This document shows, one piece after another, positions 30,016 to 40,075 of a stretch of 64,000 bases of DNA. Origin of the DNA: an uncultured Acinetobacter sp. (GTDB lineage Bacteria; Pseudomonadota; Gammaproteobacteria; Pseudomonadales; Moraxellaceae). Under the pieces are notes generated by a model. The model was not told the DNA's origin. It worked only from the letters and a program-made list of their open reading frames with translations, and did not search any database. The position numbers and the translations under genes are program-made. The first letter of the stretch is position 1. Each line of letters opens with the position of its first letter. The stretch lies in NCBI RefSeq assembly GCF_947493735.1, contig NZ_CANLSL010000013.1, positions 1-64,000 on the forward strand, given 5' to 3'.

Positions 30016-30802
30016 ACAGCTTAAACAAGATATCAAAGCGGTGTTTGATCGTGATCCTGCAGCACGTAATGTTCTCGAAGTCGTCACCACTTATCCTGGT
30101 TTTCACGCTATTGTTTTGCACCGTGTGGCTCATGGACTGTGGCAAAAAGAGTTAAAAGGTACAGCACGAGCAATCTCTGCACTATCTCGCTTTGCCACAG
30201 GTATTGAGATTCACCCTGCAGCAAAGATTGGACAAGGCTTTTTTATCGATCATGGTATGGGTGTGGTGATCGGCGAAACAGCAGAGATCGGCGATGATGT
30301 CACGCTGTATCATGGTGTGACGTTGGGCGGGACCACATGGGATAAAGGCAAACGCCACCCAACCCTTGAAGATGGTGTGATCGTTGGTGCAGGAGCGAAA
30401 ATTCTTGGACCTTTTACTGTTGGGAAAAATGCCAAAGTTGGCTCGAATGCCGTCGTGACCAAAGCCGTTCCTGCAAATACCACTGCCGTTGGCAATCCTG
30501 CACGATTTATTATGAAACAAGAAGAACCAATCATCGAAAGGTCTTCACAAGATAACGAATGTGCCGATTTTCAAGCCTACGCTGCGACTCAAGGTGAACC
30601 TGATACGGTACTGGAAAGTCTAAGTATTTTGTCAGATCGATTACAAAAGAACGAAGCGCATTTGAAAAAAATGTGCGAACAACTGAGTAAGCTTGATCCT
30701 GAATTTAAACGCCCTCGCCTTGCGCCATTGTCTAAACAAGACAAACAAGTGCTTGAAGAAGTACAGCGTGAGTATGATCTTAGCGTTAAATATGAAAACT
30801 AA
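30008..30802 (+). CDS. cysE: serine O-acetyltransferase
   Basis: 264 aa from ATG 30008. The frame is open further upstream inside trmJ, but GGAG eight bases before 30008 and the family start [21 protein letters not shown] decide it. The left-handed beta-helix has the hexapeptide run [42 protein letters not shown], including catalytic His and Asp. CysE makes O-acetylserine for cysteine synthesis. The C-terminus after residue 170 or so is longer than in short CysE proteins and ends in a helical tail. Confidence 0.93.
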   Translation: MFKQLKQDIKAVFDRDPAARNVLEVVTTYPGFHAIVLHRVAHGLWQKELKGTARAISALSRFATGIEIHPAAKIGQGFFIDHGMGVVIGETAEIGDDVTLYHGVTLGGTTWDKGKRHPTLEDGVIVGAGAKILGPFTVGKNAKVGSNAVVTKAVPANTTAVGNPARFIMKQEEPIIERSSQDNECADFQAYAATQGEPDTVLESLSILSDRLQKNEAHLKKMCEQLSKLDPEFKRPRLAPLSKQDKQVLEEVQREYDLSVKYEN

Positions 30803-30863
30803 ACATTAAACGGATTTACATGTAATAAATTTCACAGCAAATGAATCATTAGATTGATGCCTA
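30803..30863. other. short spacer, cysE to MITE
   Basis: Only spacer DNA is seen between the cysE stop and the left end of the repeat element; there is no clear terminator hairpin. Confidence 0.5.
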
Positions 30864-31129
30864 GGGTCTGTTGACATTTCACAGATGCTTGCGACTACGG
30901 ATGCTTTTTAGACGGTACTAGGCATGAATGAGGAAGTTTAGTCATTCTAAATGACTCGTTCATAACGACGTAGCGTCAAAAAGCATCCTAGTTCCGAAGG
31001 ATTATCGCTAAAACTGCCATAAACTTCGTTATGAAACTTGGCAAGGGAGTGACCATTCCCTGCGTTTCATGCCTTGTTTCTGTAGTTTTAGCTGATAACG
31101 CAATGCATGGTTGAAATGTCAACAGACCC
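30864..31129. mobile_element. 266-bp MITE-like element with 18-bp terminal inverted repeats
   Basis: The ends GGGTCTGTTGACATTTCA (30864-30881) and TGAAATGTCAACAGACCC (31112-31129) are perfect inverted repeats. Both flanks carry TA (30862-30863 and 31130-31131), which fits a TA target duplication. There is no ORF inside. The interior is full of nested hairpins: GATGCTTTTT near 30900 pairs with AAAAAGCATC near 30978, AGTCATT/AATGACT near 30940-30955, and GCTAAAAC near 31007 with GTTTTAGC near 31084. It looks like a non-autonomous element moved by a transposase that makes TA duplications (IS630/Tc1-like by that criterion; inference). Confidence 0.8.
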
Positions 31130-31242
31130 TAATCATATGACTGTTTTTTTATACAATCAGTTACTTGATTTACGCAACTATGATTGAAGCAAAAAAAAAT
31201 ATTCCTTAAACTCGATCTTTTAAAATTCTTTGATGAGAAAAA

Positions 31243-32166
31243 ATGATGCAAATAAAACCAATTTTTAGTTTCACTGCTTTGAGTCTTTTTGTCAGTGCAT
31301 GTACAGTGACGCCACCTGCACCAGTTGAGCCAAAAAAAACCGTTGAACCTGAACCAATCGTCTACACCGAACCGCAAGTTTCTGCGCCTTATTATGCTCT
31401 GAATCCTGCAGACTATACTGCGCCGCCAGAGTTCGAAGTTAATCTACAAAAATCAATCAATGCACCACTCACCAAACTTCGTGTAAAAACTGATCCTAAT
31501 AATCCAAACTCAGAAGAAATCATTTTAGATAAAAATCGTTTTATTATTCCGATCAATAATAGTAATGACAAAGCATTGAAGTTTGCAGCACTGGCACAAG
31601 ATAACGAATTAGATGTCACTGATATTGATGACTTTTTAACGATTTTAGAAGGTAAGGCACGTCATTACCCTACACGCTTTGATGTCAAACGTGAAAAAAC
31701 AGGCATGACAGATAAGTTGAAATCAATTATCAGTACACTTGACCGTTATGCAGTTCAGCCGAATGCTTCTTATGACATCTTGCTTCGTGCTGCAAAAGCC
31801 AGCCATATGGCACGTAACCTTGATATGGGTGAAACTTATGGACCTAAAGCACTTAGCTACGCGACTCGTTTGCTGAAGATGAAGCCAAATGATCCTGAAA
31901 CCAGTTTTTGGTTAGGTTTTGGTTTATCTGAAGGTGGTGCATTCAAAGAAGCAACTCCTTATCTGAAGACTGCAATGGAAGGAGATATTCAAGAAGCGCA
32001 TCTTTCGATGGCAAACAACTACTTGAGTATGGAACAAAAGAAAAATGCTGTGACCACTTTGAAGAATTACAAAGTGAAATACCCTACTGAATCTGCGATC
32101 GTTGACCGTCTTGTGACAGAGATTGAATCAGGAGGTCGCTATAACGTGTGGCAGCGTGGGAGTTAA
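31243..32166 (+). CDS. lipoprotein with TPR-like repeats
   Basis: 307 aa. The signal ends in LFVSAC, with the lipidated Cys at about residue 20, followed by a Pro/Glu-rich linker (PPAPVEPKKTVEPEP). The C-terminal half has helical repeats, e.g. ALSYATRLLKMKPNDPETSFWLGFGLSEGGAFKEATPYLKTAM and AHLSMANNYLSMEQKKNAVTTLKNYKVKYP, that read as tetratricopeptide units. It is an outer- or inner-membrane lipoprotein with a likely scaffold role. No specific family is recognised. It stands alone with its own terminator. Confidence 0.75.
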   Translation: MMQIKPIFSFTALSLFVSACTVTPPAPVEPKKTVEPEPIVYTEPQVSAPYYALNPADYTAPPEFEVNLQKSINAPLTKLRVKTDPNNPNSEEIILDKNRFIIPINNSNDKALKFAALAQDNELDVTDIDDFLTILEGKARHYPTRFDVKREKTGMTDKLKSIISTLDRYAVQPNASYDILLRAAKASHMARNLDMGETYGPKALSYATRLLKMKPNDPETSFWLGFGLSEGGAFKEATPYLKTAMEGDIQEAHLSMANNYLSMEQKKNAVTTLKNYKVKYPTESAIVDRLVTEIESGGRYNVWQRGS

Positions 32167-32197
32167 GTCTGTTTTGAAGATCAAAATCATACTTACA

Positions 32198-32226
32198 AAG
32201 CCAGTTTACGAACTGGCTTTTTTATA
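32198..32226 (+). terminator. Rho-independent terminator
   Basis: The stem AAGCCAGTT / AACTGGCTT with a TACG tetraloop is followed by TTTTATATT, 31 bp after the lipoprotein stop codon. Confidence 0.9.
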
Positions 32227-32293
32227 TTCATCTCATGGAATAAAAGTGTCATAATCTGCCCTTAAAATTGAATAAATTTTGATGGGGTATTTC

Positions 32294-34342
32294 ATGTTTC
32301 AACAATCTCTCCTTGTTGCGCTAAGTATTAGTATGCTCGGTTTGACAGGTTGTCAGGTGGTGAGTGTTAAAGAACAAAAAGTCGGCACAACACTCAGTAA
32401 TCAACGTGACAGCATTCTGACACGTGACGAGCTCAGTGAAGCCAGTCTCAATGTCTTGTCCATGTCTGGACAAGAAACCAAAAAATGTATCAATGATCCC
32501 AATCAATGTATGCAGGATTTAGCACAGATTCCTGAAATCATTGATGAACAATATCTGTCCGCTGCCAGTGAGATTTATCTTGCGCATGCGATTCAATTAA
32601 GCAAATCCTCAAACTGTGACTTTGCCAAAACCCACGCCAAAAAAGAGCAAGATCAGCTCAATGTTGAACAAAAAGCCAAGTACGATACGCTCGGCAAACA
32701 GTATATTCAATGTACCACGCAACAACTCGAGTCCTTAAATCACGCCATCCGTTATAGTTATGCCTATTTGTTTGATACAAAGCGCCCACCGACTCAGCGT
32801 TTGTTTGACAACCGACAAGTGCAAGTGCGAGATTTTTATAATCAAGCCATCGCCAATTTGGTGAATAAATTTAACGAGCAAAAAATTCAAGAAAAATCAT
32901 ATAGCCAAGGGCAAATGACCATTGGTGATAGCACCTATTTGATCAACTTAGAGCAATACCCAAGCCTGAAAAAAGATGATGTTGAGCGCCTGATTAGCAC
33001 CTACAATTTGAGCTTCTCTGGTCTACGCTCGGTGAGTCGTCGTGATGGTTTTGGCTCTGAATTTGCCATTGAACTGAAAAAATCGGATAAAAAACCATTT
33101 AGCGAATTTAAAATCGATCCATTTTTAAATCTGCAAAATATTTATGATCACCCCAATATTCATCAAGCACAAAACCTACCAGCAACCATTGTGGTTGTAC
33201 CTAAGCAACGAGAATCTGTAGATGCAGTACTCAAAAGCAAAGAGTTGATCATCAACGCAGTTGATCCCAACAAATATCAAGACATCAAAGTTGATGAACA
33301 CACTTACCCTTTGGCGGCAAATTTCTCTGCGCCTTACGGGCTCTGGCTTGCCAATAATAAACTCGGTGCGGCGGGCTATTTGACGCTACTTGATCGTGAG
33401 CAAGATCTGATCATGCCGCACTTGTTTATGCTTGAACCATACAATCCAAAGAAAAAAGTCATTGTGATGATTCACGGTTTGGCTAGTAGCCCTGAAACAT
33501 GGATTGCACTGACCAACGACATCATGGGCGATAATGTCCTGCGTGAGCATTTTCAGGTTTGGCAAGTGTTCTACTCGACCAATATGCCGATCATGGAAAG
33601 CCGTTATCAAATCTACGCTTTGCTTAAACAAGCCTTTGATGGGGTAAAAAATCAATACCCAACTCAACCACCAAAAGATGCCGTACTACTCGGTCATAGT
33701 ATGGGTGGTGTGATCGGGCGTTTGTTGGTCAGTGATGCAGACTACAGCACGAAAGTCATGGAGCATTTAAAACAAAATGACTTTAGAGATTATAAAAAAA
33801 TCAAAAATCTAACGGCTGCACAGCTACGGTTTAGAATGAATGCACTAACACCACCGATTGATCGTGCAATTTTTCTTGCTTCTCCATTTCGAGGGACAGA
33901 CTTTGCAGATCGCTGGTTTACCCTTGCTGCACGTAAAATCATTCGCCTCCCGCAGAACTTCTTAAAAGTTACTCTAACTGCCGCTAAAGCAGGACTAGGC
34001 GATGAAGAAGCACAACAGATTCTGGAACATATTTCTAAAGATTTTCTACAAAATGGACCAAGTGATTTGAGTAAAAAATCAGCTTTCTCAAAAATCACAG
34101 GCGAAACCAAAATCAATGCGAAAGTGAAATATCATCTGATCATGGGGAATGATACCGATTCAGAGGATAAAGACATGATCACTGATGGCGTAGTGCCTTA
34201 TCACAGTGCACATATTGATGGTGCGGTGTCTGAAAAAATCATCAAAGGCGGACACTCGATTCATATTGAGCCTGAGGCAGTGCTCGAAGTACGTCGTATC
34301 TTGCGTTTGCATTTGCAAGAGCTTGGGCTGTATAAGCCATAA
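32294..34342 (+). CDS. lipoprotein with alpha/beta-hydrolase (lipase-like) domain
   Basis: 682 aa from ATG 32294. TTG 32279 and ATG 32282 are in frame, but TGGGGT six bases before 32294 and the compact signal MFQQSLLVALSISMLGLTGC support this start. The lipidated Cys is in LTGC. A roughly 340-residue N-terminal region of unknown fold is followed by an alpha/beta hydrolase: VIVMIHGLASSPETW (oxyanion), LLGHSMGGVIGRLL (nucleophile Ser in GHSMGG), and a late GGHSIHIEPEAV His. The probable activity is esterase or lipase at the cell envelope. The substrate is unknown. Confidence 0.8.
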   Translation: MFQQSLLVALSISMLGLTGCQVVSVKEQKVGTTLSNQRDSILTRDELSEASLNVLSMSGQETKKCINDPNQCMQDLAQIPEIIDEQYLSAASEIYLAHAIQLSKSSNCDFAKTHAKKEQDQLNVEQKAKYDTLGKQYIQCTTQQLESLNHAIRYSYAYLFDTKRPPTQRLFDNRQVQVRDFYNQAIANLVNKFNEQKIQEKSYSQGQMTIGDSTYLINLEQYPSLKKDDVERLISTYNLSFSGLRSVSRRDGFGSEFAIELKKSDKKPFSEFKIDPFLNLQNIYDHPNIHQAQNLPATIVVVPKQRESVDAVLKSKELIINAVDPNKYQDIKVDEHTYPLAANFSAPYGLWLANNKLGAAGYLTLLDREQDLIMPHLFMLEPYNPKKKVIVMIHGLASSPETWIALTNDIMGDNVLREHFQVWQVFYSTNMPIMESRYQIYALLKQAFDGVKNQYPTQPPKDAVLLGHSMGGVIGRLLVSDADYSTKVMEHLKQNDFRDYKKIKNLTAAQLRFRMNALTPPIDRAIFLASPFRGTDFADRWFTLAARKIIRLPQNFLKVTLTAAKAGLGDEEAQQILEHISKDFLQNGPSDLSKKSAFSKITGETKINAKVKYHLIMGNDTDSEDKDMITDGVVPYHSAHIDGAVSEKIIKGGHSIHIEPEAVLEVRRILRLHLQELGLYKP

Positions 34343-34376
34343 TCTTGCTTTATGTAACACACTGAATTTTCAGCAT

Positions 34377-34408
34377 AAAAAAAGCAGATCCCATGATCTG
34401 CTTTTTTA
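34377..34408. terminator. bidirectional terminator between convergent genes
   Basis: AAAAAAAGCAGATC-CCAT-GATCTGCTTTTTT gives a strong stem with A- and T-runs on both sides, so it can end the lipase-like gene (+) and the KAS III gene (-). Confidence 0.9.
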
Positions 34409-34437
34409 CAGCAACTTTATAAACTCTTAAAAATGAT

Positions 34438-35544
34438 TTAGCTTGCCGCAACTTTTTTCACCACGATGGAGCCAAGCGAATAGCCTGCACCAAATGAACA
34501 CAGTACGCCATATTCACCGATTTCGACTTCATGTCCAGTCTTGTGCATGGCGATGATCACACCCGCCGATGAAGTATTGGCATATTCATCAAGGACGATT
34601 GGCGCACGTTCTTTTTCAATATCTTTACCCAAAAGAAGCTTTAGAATCAAAGCATTCATATTGGCATTGGCTTGATGTAGCCAAAAGCGTTTTGGTGCGT
34701 TGACATCAATATTTAACCGACCAAGTTGTGCAGTAATGGTCGATGCAACTAATGGCGAAACTTCTTTAAAGACTTTACGTCCATCTTGTTTAAATAGTAG
34801 ACCTTTGGTCGCCTCTTCACTTGAGTTCAGGAAGCCAAAGTTATTACGAATATTATTTGAAAATTTGGTGACTAATTGACAATCAAGTATCTCAAAACCT
34901 GCTTTGGTGTCTGTTTGTTCAACGATCGTTGCAGTCGCCACATCACCAAAAATGAAGTGACCATCACGTGCACCAAAATCATTATGTGCCGAAGTGATTT
35001 CTGCATTGACCACCAAGACACATTTTGCACCACACTTGATCGCATCATGCGCTTGCTTTAAGCCAAATGTCGCTGCCGAGCAAGCCACATTCATATCATA
35101 AGCATAGCCTTCGATACCGAGTGCATCTTGGATTTCGATCGCCACCGCAGGATAAGCACGTTGCATATTTGAGCAGGATAAAATCACCGCATCGACATCA
35201 GCTGCAGTGACACCTGCTGCTTCCATCGCCATTTTTGCGGCTTTGACACCAATCTCTGCTTGGATTGAGATTTCATCATTACTCCGCTCACGTAACTTTG
35301 GACGTAGTCGATTAATGTCTAGAACACCTGACTTTTCTACCACATGACGAGATTTAATCCCTGAAGCTTTTTCAATGAACTCTGGAGTTGAACCGCGCAG
35401 CTCTTCAAGCTCTCCACGTGCAATCGCATCGGCATTTTTTGCATTGTACTGTTCCACATAAGCATTTAAGCTCGCAACCAATTCTTCGTTGCTAATGGAC
35501 TCAGGTGGCGTGTACAACCCTGTTCCAGTGATACGAATGCTCAT
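34438..35544 (-). CDS. beta-ketoacyl-ACP synthase III family protein
   Basis: 368 aa from ATG 35544, which is preceded by AAGGAG at seven bases; an ATG at 35577 is in frame but less well placed. This is a thiolase-fold condensing enzyme of the FabH type. The catalytic Cys is in [11 protein letters not shown], the His in [10 protein letters not shown] and the Asn in YANTSSAG. It is longer than E. coli FabH (317 aa) through an N-terminal insert around [31 protein letters not shown] sequence. The family starts fatty-acid chains or makes specialised acyl products. Whether this is the housekeeping FabH is not clear. Confidence 0.85.
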   Translation of the reverse strand: MSIRITGTGLYTPPESISNEELVASLNAYVEQYNAKNADAIARGELEELRGSTPEFIEKASGIKSRHVVEKSGVLDINRLRPKLRERSNDEISIQAEIGVKAAKMAMEAAGVTAADVDAVILSCSNMQRAYPAVAIEIQDALGIEGYAYDMNVACSAATFGLKQAHDAIKCGAKCVLVVNAEITSAHNDFGARDGHFIFGDVATATIVEQTDTKAGFEILDCQLVTKFSNNIRNNFGFLNSSEEATKGLLFKQDGRKVFKEVSPLVASTITAQLGRLNIDVNAPKRFWLHQANANMNALILKLLLGKDIEKERAPIVLDEYANTSSAGVIIAMHKTGHEVEIGEYGVLCSFGAGYSLGSIVVKKVAAS

Positions 35545-35625
35545 GTAATACTCCTTATAACTGTGTTCACAACTCAATTCGTGAACGACTTATTTCTCAA
35601 TCTTAAATTCGATAAATAATTCAAT

Positions 35626-38600
35626 TTAAGACTTAATGCCTAGCTGATCCCAAGCCTTTTGCAACCGCTTTGGAGATACGGCGAATTTGGTTTTCATCGG
35701 CTGTGCAAACAGTGAAATACGCAGCTCCTCAACCAATGGGTAAAAGTCTTGCGTATGTTTACGAGGTGTGTTGAAAAGCTTATCCATCCATGGATCAATG
35801 ATTTCTATAGCATCTTGATCTTTGTTAAGATTATGCGCTAATCGCTCTAAACGCAATTGCAAAGCTGCTAAATAACGTGGATATTCTAGCCAAATCGCAT
35901 TTTTTTGCTGATAAACAAAATTCTCTAACTGCATCAAATCCAATTGATCTTCAATATCATCGACACTGCGTGCAAATACATTTAAATCAATAGTTAAAAG
36001 CATCTGCCTGATCGACTGCCACGTCATATAAATTTCAGAAAGCATCTGTAGCACCGTCTGACCAATACTTAAAAATTGCTGTTTGCAAAATTTAAGCAAT
36101 TCATCAAAACTTTGCGCATCTGTCGCATCAGCATGATTGACCGTATTAGATTGCTCACGATCAAGCACCAAAGCATGTTCGTCCAGACAGCGTTGCAAAG
36201 TAGCATAAATCAGAATCTGTTCCAGCTTTTGCTTATTGCCAAGTGGTGCAAATGCCAAAGCAAATGGCTTACTGATTTGCTTTTTCAACTGACGTTCTAA
36301 ATCACCCAATTGCAAATGGATCAGATGAATTAAGCCTTCACGATGCACTTGCATGGCTTGCTCAACATCATGAAAATGCTGAACTACCACACCAACTGTT
36401 TTATCATTTAAATCCACATCTTGGAATGCGACTTTTGGTGCAAGTGCTTGATAACGCTGTACCACCACACCAGACACTTTGGTTGCAGATTCAAACACAA
36501 AATCTTGTGGAAACTCAATAAATGTGCCTTTGGACTCGGTCGCTGGACGCTGAGTTTGCACCTGACAACGTGCTTGCAACTCGTCCAAATCTCGCCCTTG
36601 AGCAATGACTTTTTTACGCTCATCAATGACTTTAATCAGTGGTAAGAGATAATTGGGCAACGACTCCAAACTAAAATCCTTTGCTTGGATTTGCTCTGCA
36701 CGCAATTTAAATGCAAGCACATCAAAGATATGCTTTTGCAGATCTTGCTCGCTCAAATTCTGATGAATTTTCTTCGCCGTATCAGGAATCGGTACCAATT
36801 GACGGCGTTTATCTTTAGGCAGACTTTTTAATAAGGCTTCGATCAATTCTAATCGCCAACCTGCAATGCCCCACGACCATCGGGCTTGATCGATCTGCGA
36901 CAAGGCTTGCACAGGAATCGTCACCACCGCACCATCTTCATCATGGCTTGGATCAAAACGGTAATTCACCGCAAAGCGCAATTGTCCATTATGAATAAAG
37001 TCTGGAAATTGGTTTGTCGTTGGTCGATCACTTTGCCACAGCGCATTTTCATCAAAAAATAAAATCTTGGGCTGTTTTGGCTCAACCGAAGCACGCCACT
37101 CATCGAAGCTACGCCGTGAAGCAACGTCTTTAGGAATGCGCTCGGCATAAAATTGATACAAGGCTTCCTCATCAACGATCAAATCTCGACGACGCAGCTT
37201 ATCTTCAACTCGTTCAACTTCTTGTAATTTCTGTACATTATGCGCTAGGAATGGTGGATTTTGCCCAAGCTGATTCGCCACCAAAGCATCTCGTAAGAAA
37301 ATCTCATGCGAGGCGTCGACATCGATTTTTTCAAAATTGACCAATTGCTTGGCTTGGATAATTAGACCAAATAATGAAATCTGTGCATAAGCATTGACCA
37401 CTCCATTTTTCTTTGACCAATGTGGCTCAAAATAGTGATATTTCAACAAATCTCGTGCTGCAAGGAGAATCCATTCAGGCTCAATCTTGGCAAGGGTTCG
37501 GATAAAGACTTGCGAGGTTTCCACCATTTCAAACGCCATCACCCACGGCACTTGCGCCTTATGCAGACTACTGGCAGGGAAAATCCGTGCTTTTTGCTGA
37601 CGCACTGCTTGATAGACATTGCGTTCATCGGTCTTTTGCGCAATAAATGACAATAAACCTGTTAAAAGCGCACGATGCAGATTTTCATAGTTTGCAGTTT
37701 GACCAGTGCTTTGCTCGGTACTTTTTTCAGATTTTTTTTCGGCTCTTGTCTGAGCATTACCTTTGGACACATCATTCATCGACATGCCAAGCTGCTCGGT
37801 CATCTCACGCAACTGCTGATAGGTCTGTCGCCACTCACGCAGACGCAACCAACTCAGAAAATGCTGTCGAGCAAATTGACGACGCTTATTTTCACTAAGC
37901 TGATGTTCTTTTTTCAGATTATCGAGTGTATTCCAGAGCTTAAGATAAAACAGAAAATCAGAATCGGCTTCTTTAAATAAAGCATGCTTTTGATCGGCTT
38001 GCGTTTGTTTATCGGCAGGACGTTCACGAGGATCTTGCACCGCTAAGGCACTAACGATAACTAAAGTTTCCGCTAAGACACCAAAATGCGCACCACCCAC
38101 CAACATCCGAGCTAGGCGTGGATCAATCGGCATTTTTGCCATAGTTTGACCGACTTTGGTGAGTTCTCCACCTTTGTGTGAATCTCCCCTAGCCCCTCTT
38201 TTTGAAAGAGGGGAACTTCCCCCTTTGCTAAAGGGGGATTGAGGGGGATTTGAAAAATTTCCCTCTTCTTCCAATGTAGATCGAGGAGGATTCAACGCAC
38301 CCAATTCAATCAACAATTTCCGTCCATCATTGACTAAGCGATGATCAGGTGGCTCAATAAAATCAAATTGTTCCAAATTGCCCAAACCCAGACTTTGCAT
38401 CTGCAAAATCACTGAAGCAAGATTGGTGCGTTTAATTTCAGGTTCAGTAAACTCAGGGCGAGATTGAAAATCTTCCTCGCTATACAGACGAATACAGACA
38501 CCTGCTGCAATACGACCACAACGTCCTTTACGCTGATTAGCTGCCGCTTGGGAAATCGCCTCGATCGGTAAGCGTTGCACCCTCGAACGATAGCTATAGC

Positions 38601-39477
38601 GTGAGATTCTTGCAAAACCACTATCTATCACATAGCGAATATTTGGCACCGTCAAAGCAGTTTCTGCGACGTTGGTGGCAATAATAATGCGTCGCCCTTT
38701 ACCACTTGGGCTAAAGATTTTTTGCTGTTCGGATAATGCTAAACGTGCATAGAGTGGCAACACTTCGGTATGTCGTGGACCATATTTTTCTAAGGTTTCT
38801 TGAAGCTCTCGAATCTCTTGCTCGGTACTGGAGAAGATCAGAATATCGGCATATTCGGGATGACCTTTGGCCTCGGCATCAGCAAAACACTCTTCAACTG
38901 CTTGCACCACCGCACGTGGCAGATTTTCTTCAAAATCATCAAATTCATCATCATCACTTCCACCAATCGTCATTTCTGAAATTGGACGGTAACGCACTTC
39001 CACAGGAAAGCTACGCCCTTCCACTTCAAAGATTGGCGCATCGTGAAAATACTGGCTAAAACGATTCACATCGAGCGTCGCCGACGTAACAATGATTTTT
39101 AAATCTGGGCGTTTCGGTAAAATGTTTTTCACATAACCCAAAATAAAGTCAATATTCAGCGAACGCTCATGCGCTTCATCAATAATAATCGTATCGTACT
39201 TGGTCAGATAACGATCATGCGCAAGCTCTGCAAGCAAAATCCCGTCGGTCATCAGACGCACGAAAGAATCTTGATTACCCTGTTCATTAAAACGAACTTT
39301 AAAACTGATACTTTTGCCGAGTGGCTCTTTGAGTTCTTCGGCGATCCGTTGTGACACGCTTCGAGCTGCAAGACGACGTGGTTGAGTATGTCCAATCAAT
39401 CCAGTCAATCCACGCCCTGCCAACATCGCAATCTGCGGTAGCTGTGTAGTTTTCCCCGAACCTGTTTCCCCTGCGAC
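35626..39477 (-). pseudogene. hrpA: ATP-dependent RNA helicase HrpA, cut by the prophage
   Basis: About 1283 codons of a DEAH-box helicase remain. The frame runs back from an internal ATG (39426) through the P-loop VAGETGSGKTTQLPQIA to 39477, where it meets prophage DNA and soon a stop. Seen: GETGSGKT, DEAH in IIIDEAHERSLNIDFILGY, SATLD, and QRKGRCGRIAAG. The missing part is the N-terminus before motif I and the start codon. A roughly 25-residue in-frame Pro/Gly/Ser insert lies at the palindromic element 38181-38250. An internal start would lack the P-loop, so helicase activity should be lost. Confidence 0.9.
38181..38250. repeat. paired palindromic mini-element inside hrpA, in frame
   Basis: Two back-to-back hairpins, CCCCTCTTT...AAAGAGGGG (38193-38213) and CCCCCTTT-GCT-AAAGGGGG (38219-38237), with AATCTCCCC and GGGGGATTT flanks. 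The frame stays open and gives NPPQSPFSKGGSSPLSKRG. The same kind of unit occurs at 42843 and 45009. Confidence 0.85.
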
Positions 39478-39520
39478 TGATACCTAATAATATAACTAAT
39501 AAAGAATGTTGAGATAATTG

Positions 39521-39560
39521 TGGGATAAAGTGGGAATGAATGGGATGTGGTGGGATAGAT
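39521..39560. repeat. four phased 10-bp TGGGA repeats near the prophage end
   Basis: TGGGATAAAG, TGGGAATGAA, TGGGATGTGG and TGGGATAGAT follow one another without gaps, so the word TGGGA recurs every 10 bp. They lie 43-82 bp from the proposed left end. A position one helical turn apart in each copy suggests a protein-binding array, most likely for the transposase (inference). Confidence 0.75.
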
Positions 39561-39593
39561 TTTAGAATGTTGTTGCAGATGGTGCAATAAAAT

Positions 39594-39620
39594 TTAGCAG
39601 GTGATGAGCCTGCTTTTTTT
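39594..39620. terminator. terminator at the end of the early operon
   Basis: The stem AGCAGG / CCTGCT with loop TGATGAG is followed on the + strand by TTTTTTT and on the - strand by AAATTTTATT. It lies at the stop of the Mor-type gene, so it can end the leftward early transcript and block rightward readthrough. Confidence 0.65.
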
Positions 39621-40065
39621 ATTTAAATAGGTCGAGGTTTTGGTCAGGTTCGGTGGGTTTAATCTTTGAATTACGAGCGGTGCGAACTGTGCGTGGTGTT
39701 ACGCCAAACTTTCGGGCGATCTTCGGTTGTGAGTCACCTTTGTCTAGTGCGTTTTGAATGAGTCGATTGCGCATGTGTGTGGTAATGGCTGTACCCATTG
39801 GGACTTCGATTTTTTCACCGCCCATGTGCTCTGCAAGCAGGCGTAGGTTCTTAAGCCCGATCACGCCTGAGATGTCATTCTGAAGGTTTAGAGTAAACTT
39901 TGAAGGAATAAAGATTGAAGTGCCTGCGTATGCTTCAATCAATTGCAATGCAAATGATACACCGATCAGCTCTGCGATGAATGTGAAATTTTTAGGCATA
40001 AGGGCTATGATTTCTTCATCGCTGAGAATTTCTTGAGCATCAGTAATGTGTGACTGGTAAACCAT
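39619..40065 (-). CDS. Mor/C-type transcription activator
   Basis: 148 aa. The middle part (IPSKFTLNLQNDISGVIGLKNLRLLAEHMGGEKIEVPMG) resembles the dimerisation region of Mu Mor/C. The C-terminal part DSQPKIARKFGVTPRTVRTARN is a clear HTH. Mor and C bind palindromes overlapping -35 and recruit RNA polymerase to middle and late promoters. It is the last gene of the leftward early operon. It is the best candidate in the window for binding the TGGAAGCGCTTCCA palindromes at the late promoters (inference). Confidence 0.8.
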   Translation of the reverse strand: MVYQSHITDAQEILSDEEIIALMPKNFTFIAELIGVSFALQLIEAYAGTSIFIPSKFTLNLQNDISGVIGLKNLRLLAEHMGGEKIEVPMGTAITTHMRNRLIQNALDKGDSQPKIARKFGVTPRTVRTARNSKIKPTEPDQNLDLFK

Positions 40066-40075
40066 AGCGTTCTCC

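Noticed and set aside
37647..37980. Rightward ORFs inside hrpA
   Set aside because: They are shadows of the leftward helicase frame and show no family pattern or ribosome site.
38181..38250. Sequencing error or frameshift in hrpA
   Set aside because: The frame is open on both sides and the same unit occurs in frame in two other genes.
39521..39560. Short regular repeats as a CRISPR array
   Set aside because: The repeats are 10 bp with no spacers of protospacer size, and no cas gene is near.
39478..39600. tRNA-type attachment site
   Set aside because: No tRNA gene is present; the insertion is in hrpA and the phage carries a DDE transposase, not an integrase.
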